Of a stretch of DNA of 64,000 bases, positions 23,728 to 33,700 are shown in pieces. Position numbers and translations under genes: made by a program. Position 1 is the stretch's first letter; each line of letters begins with the position of its first letter. Below the pieces are notes generated by a model. The model worked only from the letters and a program-made list of their open reading frames with translations, had not been told where the DNA came from and ran no database searches. Source of the DNA: Paraburkholderia sprentiae WSM5005 (GTDB lineage Bacteria; Pseudomonadota; Gammaproteobacteria; Burkholderiales; Burkholderiaceae); assembly GCF_001865575.2 (NCBI RefSeq), contig NZ_CP017561.2:2790001-2854000 (forward strand), read 5' to 3'.

Positions 23728-24013
23728 CGGCTGTCGATAGATGGCCGTGGCAACTCGCGTGACACCATGTTCGTCGAACGAGTCCGGCGCAGCATCAAGT
23801 GCGGGGAAGTTCATCTGAAGGCCAGCGAGTCGGTCAGCCATGCTCGGCGCTCCATTGGGCGAATACATCGAGCTGTACAACCGGAAACGGCCGCATCCGA
23901 GCCTGGCAAATCAGACGCCGGATGAGACATACTTCGCGACGCCGCCTGCAATAAAAACGGCCGCACGATTGCGTCGGACGCTCCAAATTCCTGGTTATCC
24001 CGACGATGGGTGA
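23728..24013 (+). pseudogene. IS3-family transposase (OrfB) 3' remnant, frameshifted
   Basis: Two adjacent frames give the C-terminal end of an IS3-type integrase-core transposase. Frame one (from 23728) reads SIDGRGN, then FVERVRRSIKCGEVHLKASE; frame two (to the stop at 24011) reads EYIELYNRKRPHPSLANQTP, DETYF. This matches the family pattern DGRGR..FVERLWRSVKYE and FYN.RRPH..L...TP. The join near 23857 needs a shift of frame, and there is no start or upstream catalytic region, so it is a dead fragment of about 95 residues. It lies between the tolC-like gene and the response regulator. Confidence 0.8.
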
Positions 24014-24220
24014 TTAGGTCAGTATATCGTGCACAACAATCACGACGGCATAAAAAGTGGCAACCCACCCGGGAAACACCCGACCACCCCGGAATTTGTC
24101 AGAAATGGCGCACTCGACGTGTGAATATCCTCGGAGGCCGTTTTCATAGCAGTCGTTCAACACTCAGTTCCGAGAACGTTCATACGCGTTCGGTCGCATG
24201 TCTGATCAACAGGTGAGCGC
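24014..24220. other. Intergenic stretch downstream of the tolC-like gene
   Basis: Nothing recognisable beyond the IS remnant to its left; no terminator was found for the tolC-like gene. Confidence 0.4.
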
Positions 24221-25753
24221 TCAACCGCTGGTGTTACCAGTCTCTAGCCAATCAACCAACGCACCTGCCGACGCGTATTCCTGCAGTACCGCCGTGTAGC
24301 CGTCAAAGCGATTCGCCACTTCGCTCACGCTGTTGCCATAGTGATCGTTCTCGGCGAGCAACACATCCAGCAGCGTTCGCTTGCCCAGGTGGTACCACTG
24401 TTCGAAGAAGGCCTTGCGCACCTGATCGGTCTCGGCGGAAAGTCGTTCGTATTGGTCCGCGCGGTTGAGCATGGTGTGCGCATCCTGATCCGCGGCGCGA
24501 ATGCCATACTCAAGGTCGCGCCGCTGTTGATCGAGGCGCTGCCACGTGGCCTGTGCCCGATACCCGGCCGCCGCCGTCGCCGCCTGCGTAGAACCGCCGC
24601 GAAGTGCCGCCCAGTTGAGCGTCAGCATGGTCTGCCATGGCGCGCGTTGTCCTGTGCCTCCGACGCCGGCATTCGCACTGACAACCCAGTTCACCGACGG
24701 CAGTCCGGACGCTTTCACCGCCTTCGCATTCAGGTCGGCAGCATTGGCCTCGGACTGAATCTGACGCAGGCTCGAGTGAGTATCCACCTGCTGCAGAAGT
24801 TGCGGCAGATCGCCCGGTCGGATGGGCCATGCGTGTGCGCGCGGGATCGGCGGCGTGGTCTCACCCACCAGCTTTTGCAACTTCAGCTCAGCATCACGTG
24901 CCTTTGCTTGTGCGGAATCACGCGCGGCTTCAGCTTGCAGCAGACGCGCCTTCGCCTGCGTGAGCTCGCTACCGCGACCTCGGTCGACAGCCACAATTTC
25001 ACTGAGCATTTTCACGAGCGTGGCCATGCGCTCGACGAATTGCTGACTCAGGTCAACGATCGCGCGTTGCTTGCCCAGTTCGACCAGCGTGCTCGTCACG
25101 TCGAACGCATTCTGGTCGCGAGCCACGGTGTAATTGCTGCGCGCGGCATCCGAGAGACGCTCACGGCTGCCAATAGTGTTCTTTGTACGGCCCCAGTCGT
25201 ACACCGTCGTGGTGATAGTCGCCGTAACTGCATTACCGTTGTCGTAGCCATTCCGATCGCCAGGACCAAATTTGACGCCCTGCGTCTGCGAGCCGATGTC
25301 AACTTGTGGCCACCGCTGCCCTTTCGCTTCATGGACGTCTGCATTCGCAGCTTCGTAGGTGGCATAGGCCTGCCCCACTTCGGGACTGCGCTTCTCCGCT
25401 TTCTCAACGGCGTTTAGGAAGATGCGACGCAGCGTGGCGCCATCCACCGAAGGCGCGTTATCGGTACTGGCCGGCTGTGCTTCGAGCCACTGCGCGAACG
25501 TCTCAGGTGGCGTGCGGCTTGCCGACGTCGACGGCTGTTTCGCCTTTGGTGAAATTGATTTCAGTGCAATTTCGGCATCGCTTACCAATGCCTGATCAGG
25601 CTTCGTTTGCGCACCTGCATCGCCAGTCGCCAGCAAGCCAAGCAGTGCCAAAGCGAGCCATGCCACGGGGCGGCGTGCGGGACCGGGGAGACCGTCCTCG
25701 TGGGTCAAGGCTTGCATCGCAGCTTGCACGTCAAGTCGAATATGTTGAGTCAT
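24221..25753 (-). CDS. TolC-family outer-membrane channel with exporter-derived N-terminal leader
   Basis: Outer-membrane component of the type I system, 510 residues from ATG 25753 (a GTG in frame at 25762 is possible). Residues from about 105 on show two OEP repeats with long amphipathic helices (for example TLVELGKQRAIVDLSQQFVE and YERLSAETDQVRKAFFEQWY), ending in GYTAVLQEYASAGALVDWLE. The first ~25 residues, MTQHIRLDVQAAMQALTHED, match the start of the LapB-type exporter (MTQDVFPDVQAAAQTLTNED) instead of a signal peptide. A hydrophobic signal-like segment, VAWLALALLGLLATGDAGA, only begins near residue 32. The gene has therefore inherited its promoter, leader and first codons from a duplication. 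Confidence 0.88.
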   Translation of the reverse strand: MTQHIRLDVQAAMQALTHEDGLPGPARRPVAWLALALLGLLATGDAGAQTKPDQALVSDAEIALKSISPKAKQPSTSASRTPPETFAQWLEAQPASTDNAPSVDGATLRRIFLNAVEKAEKRSPEVGQAYATYEAANADVHEAKGQRWPQVDIGSQTQGVKFGPGDRNGYDNGNAVTATITTTVYDWGRTKNTIGSRERLSDAARSNYTVARDQNAFDVTSTLVELGKQRAIVDLSQQFVERMATLVKMLSEIVAVDRGRGSELTQAKARLLQAEAARDSAQAKARDAELKLQKLVGETTPPIPRAHAWPIRPGDLPQLLQQVDTHSSLRQIQSEANAADLNAKAVKASGLPSVNWVVSANAGVGGTGQRAPWQTMLTLNWAALRGGSTQAATAAAGYRAQATWQRLDQQRRDLEYGIRAADQDAHTMLNRADQYERLSAETDQVRKAFFEQWYHLGKRTLLDVLLAENDHYGNSVSEVANRFDGYTAVLQEYASAGALVDWLETGNTSG

Positions 25754-25980
25754 GATCGGCACCGGTCAGATGATCGTTGGTGACGCGACACCTGAACCGG
25801 AATCCGGAACCCTACCCAACGATGAAACAATCTTCGTCATCCTTGGAGTCGATCAGGCTACTTCGCGTGACTGATGAACGAAACATAAAATTTCGTACTG
25901 GATCTCATTGTCGGAAAATCAGTCAGCGGGCGAAATCGGACGGCAGCAACGAAATGGCAGGACTAGTACGAATTTGGACA
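25690..25980 (-). repeat. Duplicated leader, copy B (tolC-like gene upstream region plus first codons)
   Basis: Counterpart of 22175-22465. The two copies share the start codon context, the block GCGACACCTGAACCG, the block ATGAACGAAACATAAAAT, and an AATCAGTC near the far end. Homology ends inside the coding sequence after about 22 codons. Confidence 0.88.
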
Positions 25981-26018
25981 TCGCACTGACTTCGACTATT
26001 GGGCCTACTGCGCCAGCG

Positions 26019-27248
26019 TCACCGTTTGCGGTAGCCGTCGAGAAAGCGCGCGATCCGGTTGATCGAATCCGCGAGGTCGTCGACGTTCGGCAGGAACACG
26101 ACGCGGAAGTGATCCGGCGTCTTCCAGTTGAAGCCGGTGCCCTGCACGAGCAGCACGCGCTCTTCGAGCAGCAGGTCGAGGATGAACTGCTGGTCGTTCT
26201 GGATCGGATACACCTTCGGGTCGAGGCGCGGGAACATGTAGAGCGCCGCTTCCGGCTTCACGCAGCTTACGCCGGGGATCGCCGTCAGCATGTCGTAGGC
26301 GAGCTCGCGCTGTTTATACAGGCGCCCGCCCGGCACGATCAGGTCGTTGATGCTCTGATAGCCGCCGAGCGCGGTCTGAATCGCGTACTGGCCGGGCACG
26401 TTCGGACACAGCCGCATCGACGCGAGGATGCCGAGCCCTTCCAGATAGTCTTTCGCGAGCCGGCGGTTCTCGCCGGTCAGGCCCGAGATCGCCATCCAGC
26501 CGGCGCGATAGCCGCATGAGCGGTAGCTCTTCGACAGGCTGTTGAACGTGACGGTCAGCACGTCGTCGGACAGCGACGCCATCGACGTGTGCGTCTTGCC
26601 GTCGTAGACGATCTTGTCGTAGACCTCGTCGGCGAAGATCACGAGGCCGTGCTGGCGGGCAATCCCGATCAGGCCGAGCAGCAGTTCGTCCGAATACAGC
26701 GCGCCGGTCGGATTGTTCGGGTTGATCACGACGAGCGCGCGCGTGTTCGGCGTGATTTTCGCGCGGATGTCGTCGAGATCGGGCATCCAGCTGTTGGACT
26801 CGTCGCAGATGTAGTGCACCGGCGTGCCGCCCGCGAGGCTCACGCCGGCGGTCCACAGCGGGTAGTCGGGCGCGGGCAGCAGCACTTCGTCGCCATCGTT
26901 GACGAGGCCCTGCAGCGCCATCACGATCAGCTCGGACGCGCCGTTGCCGATGTAGATGTCGTCGAGCTCGACGCCGTGCGCGCCTTTTTGCTGCGTGTAG
27001 TGCATGATCGCCTTGCGCGCGGCGAACACGCCTTTCGAATCGGAATAGCCCGACGAGCTGGGCAGGTTCAGGATCATGTCCTGAATGATCTCGTCCGGCG
27101 CCTCGAAACCGAACGGCGCCAGATTGCCGATATTCAGCTTGATGATGCGGTGGCCCTCTTCTTCGAGCCGCTTCGCATGTTCGAGGACGGGCCCGCGAAT
27201 GTCGTAGCAGACATTCAACAACTTGTTGGATTTGAGAATCGGTTTCAC
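26019..27248 (-). CDS. alaA: Alanine transaminase, AlaA-type pyridoxal-phosphate aminotransferase
   Basis: Class I/II aminotransferase of 409 residues that converts pyruvate and glutamate to alanine and 2-oxoglutarate. The start is placed at GTG 27248 (MKPILKSNKLLNVCYDIRGP), because this aligns with E. coli AlaA, whose start reads MSPIEKSSKLENVCYDIRGP; an ATG at 27296 would add 16 unrelated residues. The PLP lysine is Lys240 in SLSKSYRSCGYRAGW, with VVINPNNPTGALY and FADEVYDKIVYD upstream. It lies between the type I secretion genes and tRNA-Asp. Confidence 0.94.
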   Translation of the reverse strand: MKPILKSNKLLNVCYDIRGPVLEHAKRLEEEGHRIIKLNIGNLAPFGFEAPDEIIQDMILNLPSSSGYSDSKGVFAARKAIMHYTQQKGAHGVELDDIYIGNGASELIVMALQGLVNDGDEVLLPAPDYPLWTAGVSLAGGTPVHYICDESNSWMPDLDDIRAKITPNTRALVVINPNNPTGALYSDELLLGLIGIARQHGLVIFADEVYDKIVYDGKTHTSMASLSDDVLTVTFNSLSKSYRSCGYRAGWMAISGLTGENRRLAKDYLEGLGILASMRLCPNVPGQYAIQTALGGYQSINDLIVPGGRLYKQRELAYDMLTAIPGVSCVKPEAALYMFPRLDPKVYPIQNDQQFILDLLLEERVLLVQGTGFNWKTPDHFRVVFLPNVDDLADSINRIARFLDGYRKR

Positions 27249-27543
27249 GACGGGCACCCTCACCCGGGATAAATAACTTGAGCAAACCCGCGACATGCAG
27301 GGTCTATGCCAAATAGCTGCAACTCCATGAGGTGCTGAAGTTCATTGCCGTGTTGGCAGCAAACTGGCATCTAATAAAACTCGACGAATTGGCGGTGACG
27401 TGCTGTTCACCATGCGCGACGGTACACTCTATCCAACAATATTCACCCCCTACTGCTTGTCGGATGATAGGGGGCCCCCCGTTTGCACAGAAATCTGACT
27501 CGCAAAGCGCGTACAGATACGCTAGACTGAACTCAGGAATCAA

Positions 27544-27620
27544 GGAGTGGTAGTTCAGTTGGTTAGAATACCGGCCTGTCACGCCGGGGGTCGCGGGTTC
27601 GAGTCCCGTCCACTCCGCCA
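27544..27620 (+). tRNA. tRNA-Asp (anticodon GTC)
   Basis: A complete 77-base tRNA including an encoded CCA end. The acceptor stem pairs GGAGTGG (27544-27550) with CCACTCC. The T-arm contains GGTTCGAGTCC and the anticodon GTC is at 27578-27580. A terminator follows directly, so it is transcribed alone. Confidence 0.97.
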
Positions 27621-27629
27621 GCATTACCA

Positions 27630-27656
27630 AAGGCGAACGTTTTGTTCGCCTTTTTT
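27630..27656 (+). terminator. Rho-independent terminator of tRNA-Asp
   Basis: A 9-bp stem (27630-27638 with 27644-27652), five-base loop and a run of T, ten bases beyond the tRNA 3' end. Confidence 0.9.
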
Positions 27657-28148
27657 ATTTGGACCGCTGCGCCGCACGAACACCACTTAGCATGTCGAAC
27701 TTCATTGTTTCCACACAGAGTCGCGCCGGGAATTTTCGAAGCTGGTTCGTTTAAGTCGATGTCGGCGCGGCAGCGGTATTGCGGAGTTACCGATATTGGT
27801 TTGCTTCGGCTTCAGCGGTCGGGACATCCCTGATGAGTTACATCACTCCACGGCGATCGAACCACGCTACCGTTCCAACGTAACCAATTCGACGGATTCA
27901 CGTGCTCTCGATGCACTGGGCGAACACGTCGATTCCGAACGCCACATATAGCCGGTCCTGCTACGTCGTCCTTTCACCTCCAGTGCTTGAGGCTTTCGGG
28001 CTCTGACGTGCTAATGCCTCCACTCTCGCCGCTGACCCACCCGCGATAGCTTCGCTCGCTGACCACTGTAATGGGTAACCGTCGTGATGTTCTCACACCA
28101 TGCGCACTGCACACTCGCGGACTTCAATTGAAAACTTGTTTGATTTAT
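27657..28148. other. Non-coding stretch between tRNA-Asp and ddl
   Basis: About 490 bases with no supported gene, no integrase and no visible repeat of the tRNA 3' end. Composition is less GC-rich than the core, as in the rest of the accessory block. Confidence 0.45.
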
Positions 28149-29138
28149 TCATGGCTCTGCCAGCGGGGCCTGCAACGCTTCCCCGTATTGAGGTCCCTCA
28201 TCCTTGAGCGTGAGTGACAACACCTTCATGACCAGTTCCTCATAGCTGATACCAACCGCGCGGGCGGCCTTCGGCGGCAGCGAGTGATCGGTCATTCCGG
28301 GCGCCGTGTTCACTTCAAGGAAGTACGGATTGCCCTCACCGTCCAGCATAAAGTCGGCGCGGCCCCAGTCGGTGCAGCCAAGCACCTCGAACGCGCGGCG
28401 CGCAAGCTCCTTCAGGCGCATCTCCTCTGGCGACGGCAGTCCGCACGGAATCAGGTATTGCGTCGCGTCGGAGATGTACTTCGCCTCGTAGTCGTAGAAC
28501 TCGCCTCCGGGCACGATGCGGATGACCGGTAAATCGAGATCACCCGCAATGCATGCGGTGTATTCACCGCCGCCTTCGATGCTCTTCTCGACGAGCACTA
28601 TCGTGTCGAACTTTGCCGCTTCCGCGATCGCTGCAGCCAGCGCCGTGGCCGCTTTCACCTTGATCACCGCGACGCTAGAGCCTTCGCTCGCCGGTTTCAC
28701 GAAAAGAGGTAGGCCGAGTTGTGCGACGATCGCCCGCGAGCGCGCATCGTAATCATCGCCGCGCATCACAGTCTCGAATGGCGGCGTTGGAATGCCCAAC
28801 TGCTGCCACACAAGCTTTGCGCGAAACTTGTCGAGCCCGAGCGCCGAACCGAGCACGCCGCTACCCGTATAACGAATGCCGTAAAAATCGAGCGCGCCCT
28901 GAATCTGCCCGTTCTCGCCGTAGCCGCCGTGCAGCGCATTGAATGCACGCGCAAAGCCCTCGTCCTTTAGAGCGGAGAGCGGCCGTACGGACGGATCAAA
29001 AAGGTGCGCATCGACGCCTCGGTCGCGCAACCCCTGCAGCACCAGTCGGCCGGAATTAATCGACACTTCACGCTCGGCGGACACGCCACCCGACAGGACC
29101 GCCACTTTGCCAAATTGTCTTGGATCGATACCACCCAT
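28149..29138 (-). CDS. ddl: D-alanine--D-alanine ligase (cluster-associated copy)
   Basis: ATP-grasp ligase of 329 residues that joins two D-alanines. ATG 29138 follows a G-rich ribosome-binding site and starts just before the first family motif [15 protein letters not shown]. Further motifs are [19 protein letters not shown], the ATP-grasp core [15 protein letters not shown], and the omega-loop [12 protein letters not shown] with the Tyr typical of D-Ala-D-Ala rather than D-Ala-D-Lac enzymes. The metal-binding end reads [14 protein letters not shown]. It is outside any mra/dcw cell-division cluster, so it is probably a second Ddl. Neighbours are an exported hydrolase and a MurF-like fusion on the same strand. 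Confidence 0.92.
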   Translation of the reverse strand: MGGIDPRQFGKVAVLSGGVSAEREVSINSGRLVLQGLRDRGVDAHLFDPSVRPLSALKDEGFARAFNALHGGYGENGQIQGALDFYGIRYTGSGVLGSALGLDKFRAKLVWQQLGIPTPPFETVMRGDDYDARSRAIVAQLGLPLFVKPASEGSSVAVIKVKAATALAAAIAEAAKFDTIVLVEKSIEGGGEYTACIAGDLDLPVIRIVPGGEFYDYEAKYISDATQYLIPCGLPSPEEMRLKELARRAFEVLGCTDWGRADFMLDGEGNPYFLEVNTAPGMTDHSLPPKAARAVGISYEELVMKVLSLTLKDEGPQYGEALQAPLAEP

Positions 29139-29544
29139 CTCACCCCCTGTTGCTGCGCGAAGCGTCAAAGCCCCCGCTGCGAAAAAAACACGATCATCGC
29201 AATCAACGCATTGCGAGCGCACCACTACAGCGAGCGCCCGCTGGCATTGGCCCCGATTCGAACTACCGTACGGCAAGTCGAAACGACAAGTGAGGTGGTG
29301 ACGTCGAGCCGGAAAGCGGGCTGTCGAAGCCCGAGACGCAGCGAACTACAAACCACCCGTATTGCACGAGCCTATGAAAAAAATGCCACTGAGTGTCCAT
29401 TCGCAGTCCGCACTAGTCTGGGCGAAGGCGTCATGACCGAGATGACTGCCTGACAGAAAGTGCACGGTCCTTTTGCTGGACAACGCCCCCCACTGTGACC
29501 ATTACGGACAATGCTTTACCGGAACTGGTACTTCCTCCGGTGAT
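29139..29544. other. Gap between the alpha/beta hydrolase and ddl
   Basis: About 400 bases without a supported gene. It is long for an operon, so ddl may have its own promoter here. No terminator with a U tract was found. Confidence 0.4.
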
Positions 29545-30612
29545 TCACCGACCCTGCTGCACATCAAGTTTCGCAAGCGCCAAGCGAATTTCCTCTGCGG
29601 ACTTTCTTTGAGCCAACAGCGCCGCTGCGCGTTTCGCGTGCCTAGCGAGCAGATGACGTTGCGGCCCGGCAGCATAGGCATAGATGTGATGCGGCTTGAG
29701 GCCGGCGCCGCGCAAGCGGCGGACGTAATACAGCTGACTGTAAAAAGGAACGACACGATCCTCCGGATCCGAAATCAAATAGATTTCGGGTAGTGGGTCA
29801 CGACGAATATTCCCGATTTCGTCGACCGGATCGTAATAACTCCGAGCGTCATAGAGCAGTCGGCCGGGAATTTCACGCCTGAATTCCCAATAGGCGGTAA
29901 CCTGCTTCATGGAAACGAGGCCCGAAGAAAACACCGATGCCGCGATGTCCTGTCGCCTGTTCAGGAGAGCCGCGACGATCTGACCTCCAGCAGAATGTCC
30001 GGTCAGGATGAATGACTTGATGTTGTAGCGCTCTTTCAGCATGTCCAGTGCGCGCTCCATCAGTTCTATTTCTCGGTGAGTGCGTCGGATATTATGGGCG
30101 CCAGAGGAGCCATAGATACCCGGCCGGGCAACATAGAGCGCGGGGATGCCGGCGTCAGCCGACCAGTCAGCCATCTCGTTCTCGATCTCCATCGGGGAAG
30201 TCGATAGATAGGATTGTGAAATGTACCTGACGCCCCTCGCTGATCTCAGCATGACATCGCCGCTGAAATAAACAAGAGCGGCGGGATTCTCGCCACCGGA
30301 TAGTCCATGCGCATAGTATCGGATGCAATCCCCCTTGCCGTTGACTTCAACCCAGAGGCTATCGGGCACCTGCGCACAGTGTTCCGGTGAACTGAACGAG
30401 CCATTCAGGGCTTGCGCAGCATCGAAGGGCTCGCTGCCCACTGGGATGTTGAGCTCTCCGGGTCGTGGATCCTTGAACGGCCCCAGTGCGGGCCGCCCCC
30501 CCAAACTGGGTTCGGCGACCCCCCAAACGCCGAAGGCGACGAAAAGAAAGCGCCGGAGTCTCCAGCGCAGAAGATGCGATAAACGCCGAACAGAACGGCC
30601 AAGCCATTGCAT
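29545..30612 (-). CDS. Membrane-anchored or exported alpha/beta hydrolase
   Basis: A 355-residue serine hydrolase. The N-terminus is Arg-rich followed by a hydrophobic segment (FLFVAFGVWGVA, ~22-33), so the enzyme is exported or anchored in the inner membrane. The nucleophile elbow is GHSAGG with Ser207; the likely acid is Asp285 in SDPEDRVVP and the likely base His320 in GPQRHLL. No closer family can be named. It stands between the MurF-like fusion (130 bases upstream) and ddl. A role in trimming or transferring a peptide or ester made by these ligases is a guess from context. Confidence 0.8.
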   Translation of the reverse strand: MQWLGRSVRRLSHLLRWRLRRFLFVAFGVWGVAEPSLGGRPALGPFKDPRPGELNIPVGSEPFDAAQALNGSFSSPEHCAQVPDSLWVEVNGKGDCIRYYAHGLSGGENPAALVYFSGDVMLRSARGVRYISQSYLSTSPMEIENEMADWSADAGIPALYVARPGIYGSSGAHNIRRTHREIELMERALDMLKERYNIKSFILTGHSAGGQIVAALLNRRQDIAASVFSSGLVSMKQVTAYWEFRREIPGRLLYDARSYYDPVDEIGNIRRDPLPEIYLISDPEDRVVPFYSQLYYVRRLRGAGLKPHHIYAYAAGPQRHLLARHAKRAAALLAQRKSAEEIRLALAKLDVQQGR

Positions 30613-30742
30613 GATTAAGATTCCGTGAGGTTGTTCAAGAAAACCCGAGATAATCGACGATCGTCATGTGCGAACACGACCGACCGCGTGCGGATACTCT
30701 CATGGGGAACGGCGCCGCCGTCGTGGGCTCACTGAGTCACGT

Positions 30743-33700
30743 CTAACAGCGTGTATTGCCCGTAGGTTGGGCAGAGATCAACACGGCCTGACTCTGCGCA
30801 CACGCCTTCATCCACGCCACGATGTGGTGTATGCCCGTACTGTTGGAGCCTTTGAGCAGCACCACATCCTCGTCGACGAGCTCTTCGTGAAGTGCAAGCT
30901 TCAGTTCATCCAGGGAATTCGTGTGACGTCCTCGGCGCGCAGCCGGCAACCGCTTCCAGAAATCGGTATAGAGTTTGCCCATGACATAAACACGGTCAAT
31001 CGCACAACGCTCGACCACCGCAGCGAGGTCAGCATGAAGCATCAGGGCCTCGGGACCGAGTTCCGCCATCTCGCCTAGCACAGCGACCCTTCTGCGGGCA
31101 TGCTTCATGTCCCTTAAATGCTCCAAGGCCGCCTGCATCGAACCGGGATTGGCATTGTAGGCATGGTCGACGACGGTCAGATGCCGTCCGTCAAGCGTCA
31201 GCTCAAGCTCCTCACCCCGGCCGGACAGGGCCGCAAAGCGTGCGATTCGTTCGAGCGCGGGTTCAAGCGGATAGTTGAGCGCCAAGACGGAAGCGAGGAC
31301 GGCCACGCTGTTCAGCGCCATGTGCAAGCCCGCAGCCCCAATCGGGAAGGTGATATCGCGCCCTCTGATACGGACAGTGGCCGACTGCCGCGCCGAATCA
31401 TGGTCCACGAGCTGAAAGTCACTCTCGGCAGTCCTGCCATAAGTAAAGATTTTCAGATCTCGTTCCATGGCCGCCTGATAGACGGTGTCCCATTCGAGCA
31501 TGTCGCGATTGAGTATCACGGTACTTCCGGCAGACATGCCAAGGAAGATCATGCTCTTGGTCCGTGCGATGTCGGTGATTGTGCTGCTTTTGCCGAGGTG
31601 TGCAGGCTGGATATTGGTGAAAATACTGATGTTCGGGCGCGCTATGAGCGCGCTCTTCCTCATGTTGCCCACGGCAACTTCCAGGACGACATGAGGGGTA
31701 TCCCAGTTGATCGACGCAAGATTCCAGCTCAGGCCGTGGGGAAGGTTTGCGTTGAACGCACTCGCTGCCGTCTGGCCGTAAGCATTGAGGGCATCAGACA
31801 GCATGGCCACGAGCGTAGTCTTGCCAGCGCTTCCCGTCACTGCCAGGACGGTCCCGCTCATCTGCTGGCGTGCGTAGGCACCCATCGCAAGAATTGCCTC
31901 ACCCGTATCTGCGACATGCAGGACCGGCAAATCGTCAAGTTGAGCCTGCGCATCAGGATCCGTCGTGATGACGCCCGCTGGGCGCGTGTGCATCTGTCGA
32001 ATAACAGAAACAGGAATCCCCCGATCGCCCTCACCGACTCGGGCGACCACCACGTTTCCGGCCCTCATGGCAGGCGCGTAAATACAAAGGCCATTCGCCG
32101 TCCACCCCGATGGCGGCGGTGTGAGCCATGTCCCCTGCGTGACTGACTGGATCACGGAGGCGCTCCACTTCCGCCCCGGCGTAGAGGATACGGCACCGTG
32201 CTGCGCGTTCAGATAGTTTAGATAGGCGACGAACCCGGACAGATAGTGCTCGACGTCGTCAATTCGGACCCGGAAGGCATGGTGACGGATGAAGAAGCTG
32301 CCAGTGATCTTGGCCGGATTGGCGAAGTACATGGCGAGTTCCGGCCAGAAATGGCCGTTCAGAAGGCGCTGTGCTCGCGCATGCAATGCATGAAAGAACT
32401 TATCCAGATCGATTTCGGCGAGTAGATGCTCCATGCCGGGTTCCTGCTGCAGTCGGCTGATCATCTGCTCGGCAGCCGTCATCAATTCAAGGAGGGTCGG
32501 AAAGGTCGTGATCCTGTCGACTACGAAGTCGAGGTAGCTGGCGAAGTTCTGGATCCCGAACTTGTAATACGCTTCCAGTGGCCTGTGACGGGTCAGTTCG
32601 TTCACGCAATAGCTGAGCCAGTGGTCATGCGCCTTCCAGTGTTTTGCCTCGATGAAATGAGCGAACGCCTTTTTTACTGCTTCGAGCCATCTCGCATCGC
32701 CAGTCAGGCCATAAAGGCGCATCAGGCCAAAGGCTGCTTCGCCATCGTAATAAATGATCCGGAATGCCTGTTTGACCGACAAATCCGGATAGTTCAGCAC
32801 GTGGCTGAACCTGCCGGTGTCCGCATCCTGCATGAAGAGGATGCCTGTCGCGAGCTGCTCAAGCAGAGTCAGATATTCACCCGACCCGGTCAGCTGGCTA
32901 TATTTAACCAGCGCGAGAAGGCACACGCCGTTTCCACCCAGTTTGATTTCGGCGCGTGCGTCAACCAGAAACGCCGCCTGGGCCCCGGACGGCAATTCCA
33001 CCGGCATGATGAGTTCGTTGACGAGATAACGCAGAGCTGCGTCGATTGCTATCTCGAGGTCATGATCCCGGGTCACTTCCCAGGCTTCGAGCATTGCGTA
33101 GACCGAACTCGCGTGTCGCAGACAGTTGTAGGTGCCGATCGCCCGATCGAAGCAGGGATGCCAGCCATAATGAAAGCGTCCGTCTTGCTGTACCTGCCCG
33201 GCCAGATAGCGGCTGCCGGAGGCGACGAGCGCCCTGACGTCTGCCGGCTGAAGATGTTCGATGATACGGCGGCCTGCATTCAGGCCAGTTCCGTGCAAAA
33301 GATGCACTTCCGGCGATTGCAGACTTGTGAACGCCCCGCGGGTCGAGAACACATAGACCTCCCGCGCGTCTGCGAAGTCCACATTGGCGAGCTGGTGCCG
33401 GATGGCGGCATACCGTTGGAAGTTCTTCGTGTTCACGACGGCATGCGCCGTTGCCGGACCACCATACAGCATGGCATTGGCATTCAGTTCGGTCTCCAGG
33501 AAGGCATGCCCGAAACTCCTGTCCAGCGACAGACCGCAACGGAAATAATTGCGTTTGGTCTGTTCGAGGCGGGCTCGCAGTGCTTTCCAAGTGGTGACCT
33601 CGACCTTTTCGACCCAGTCCACGCGAAGCCACTGGACACCCTCTCCGGTTGCGCCGGTAGCCTGGGTGGCCCGCGCCATGGCGATGTCCCATGCCTCGGC

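Noticed and set aside
27657..28148. Integrase or attachment-site duplication next to tRNA-Asp
   Set aside because: No integrase-like frame and no repeat of the tRNA 3' end could be found by reading the region.
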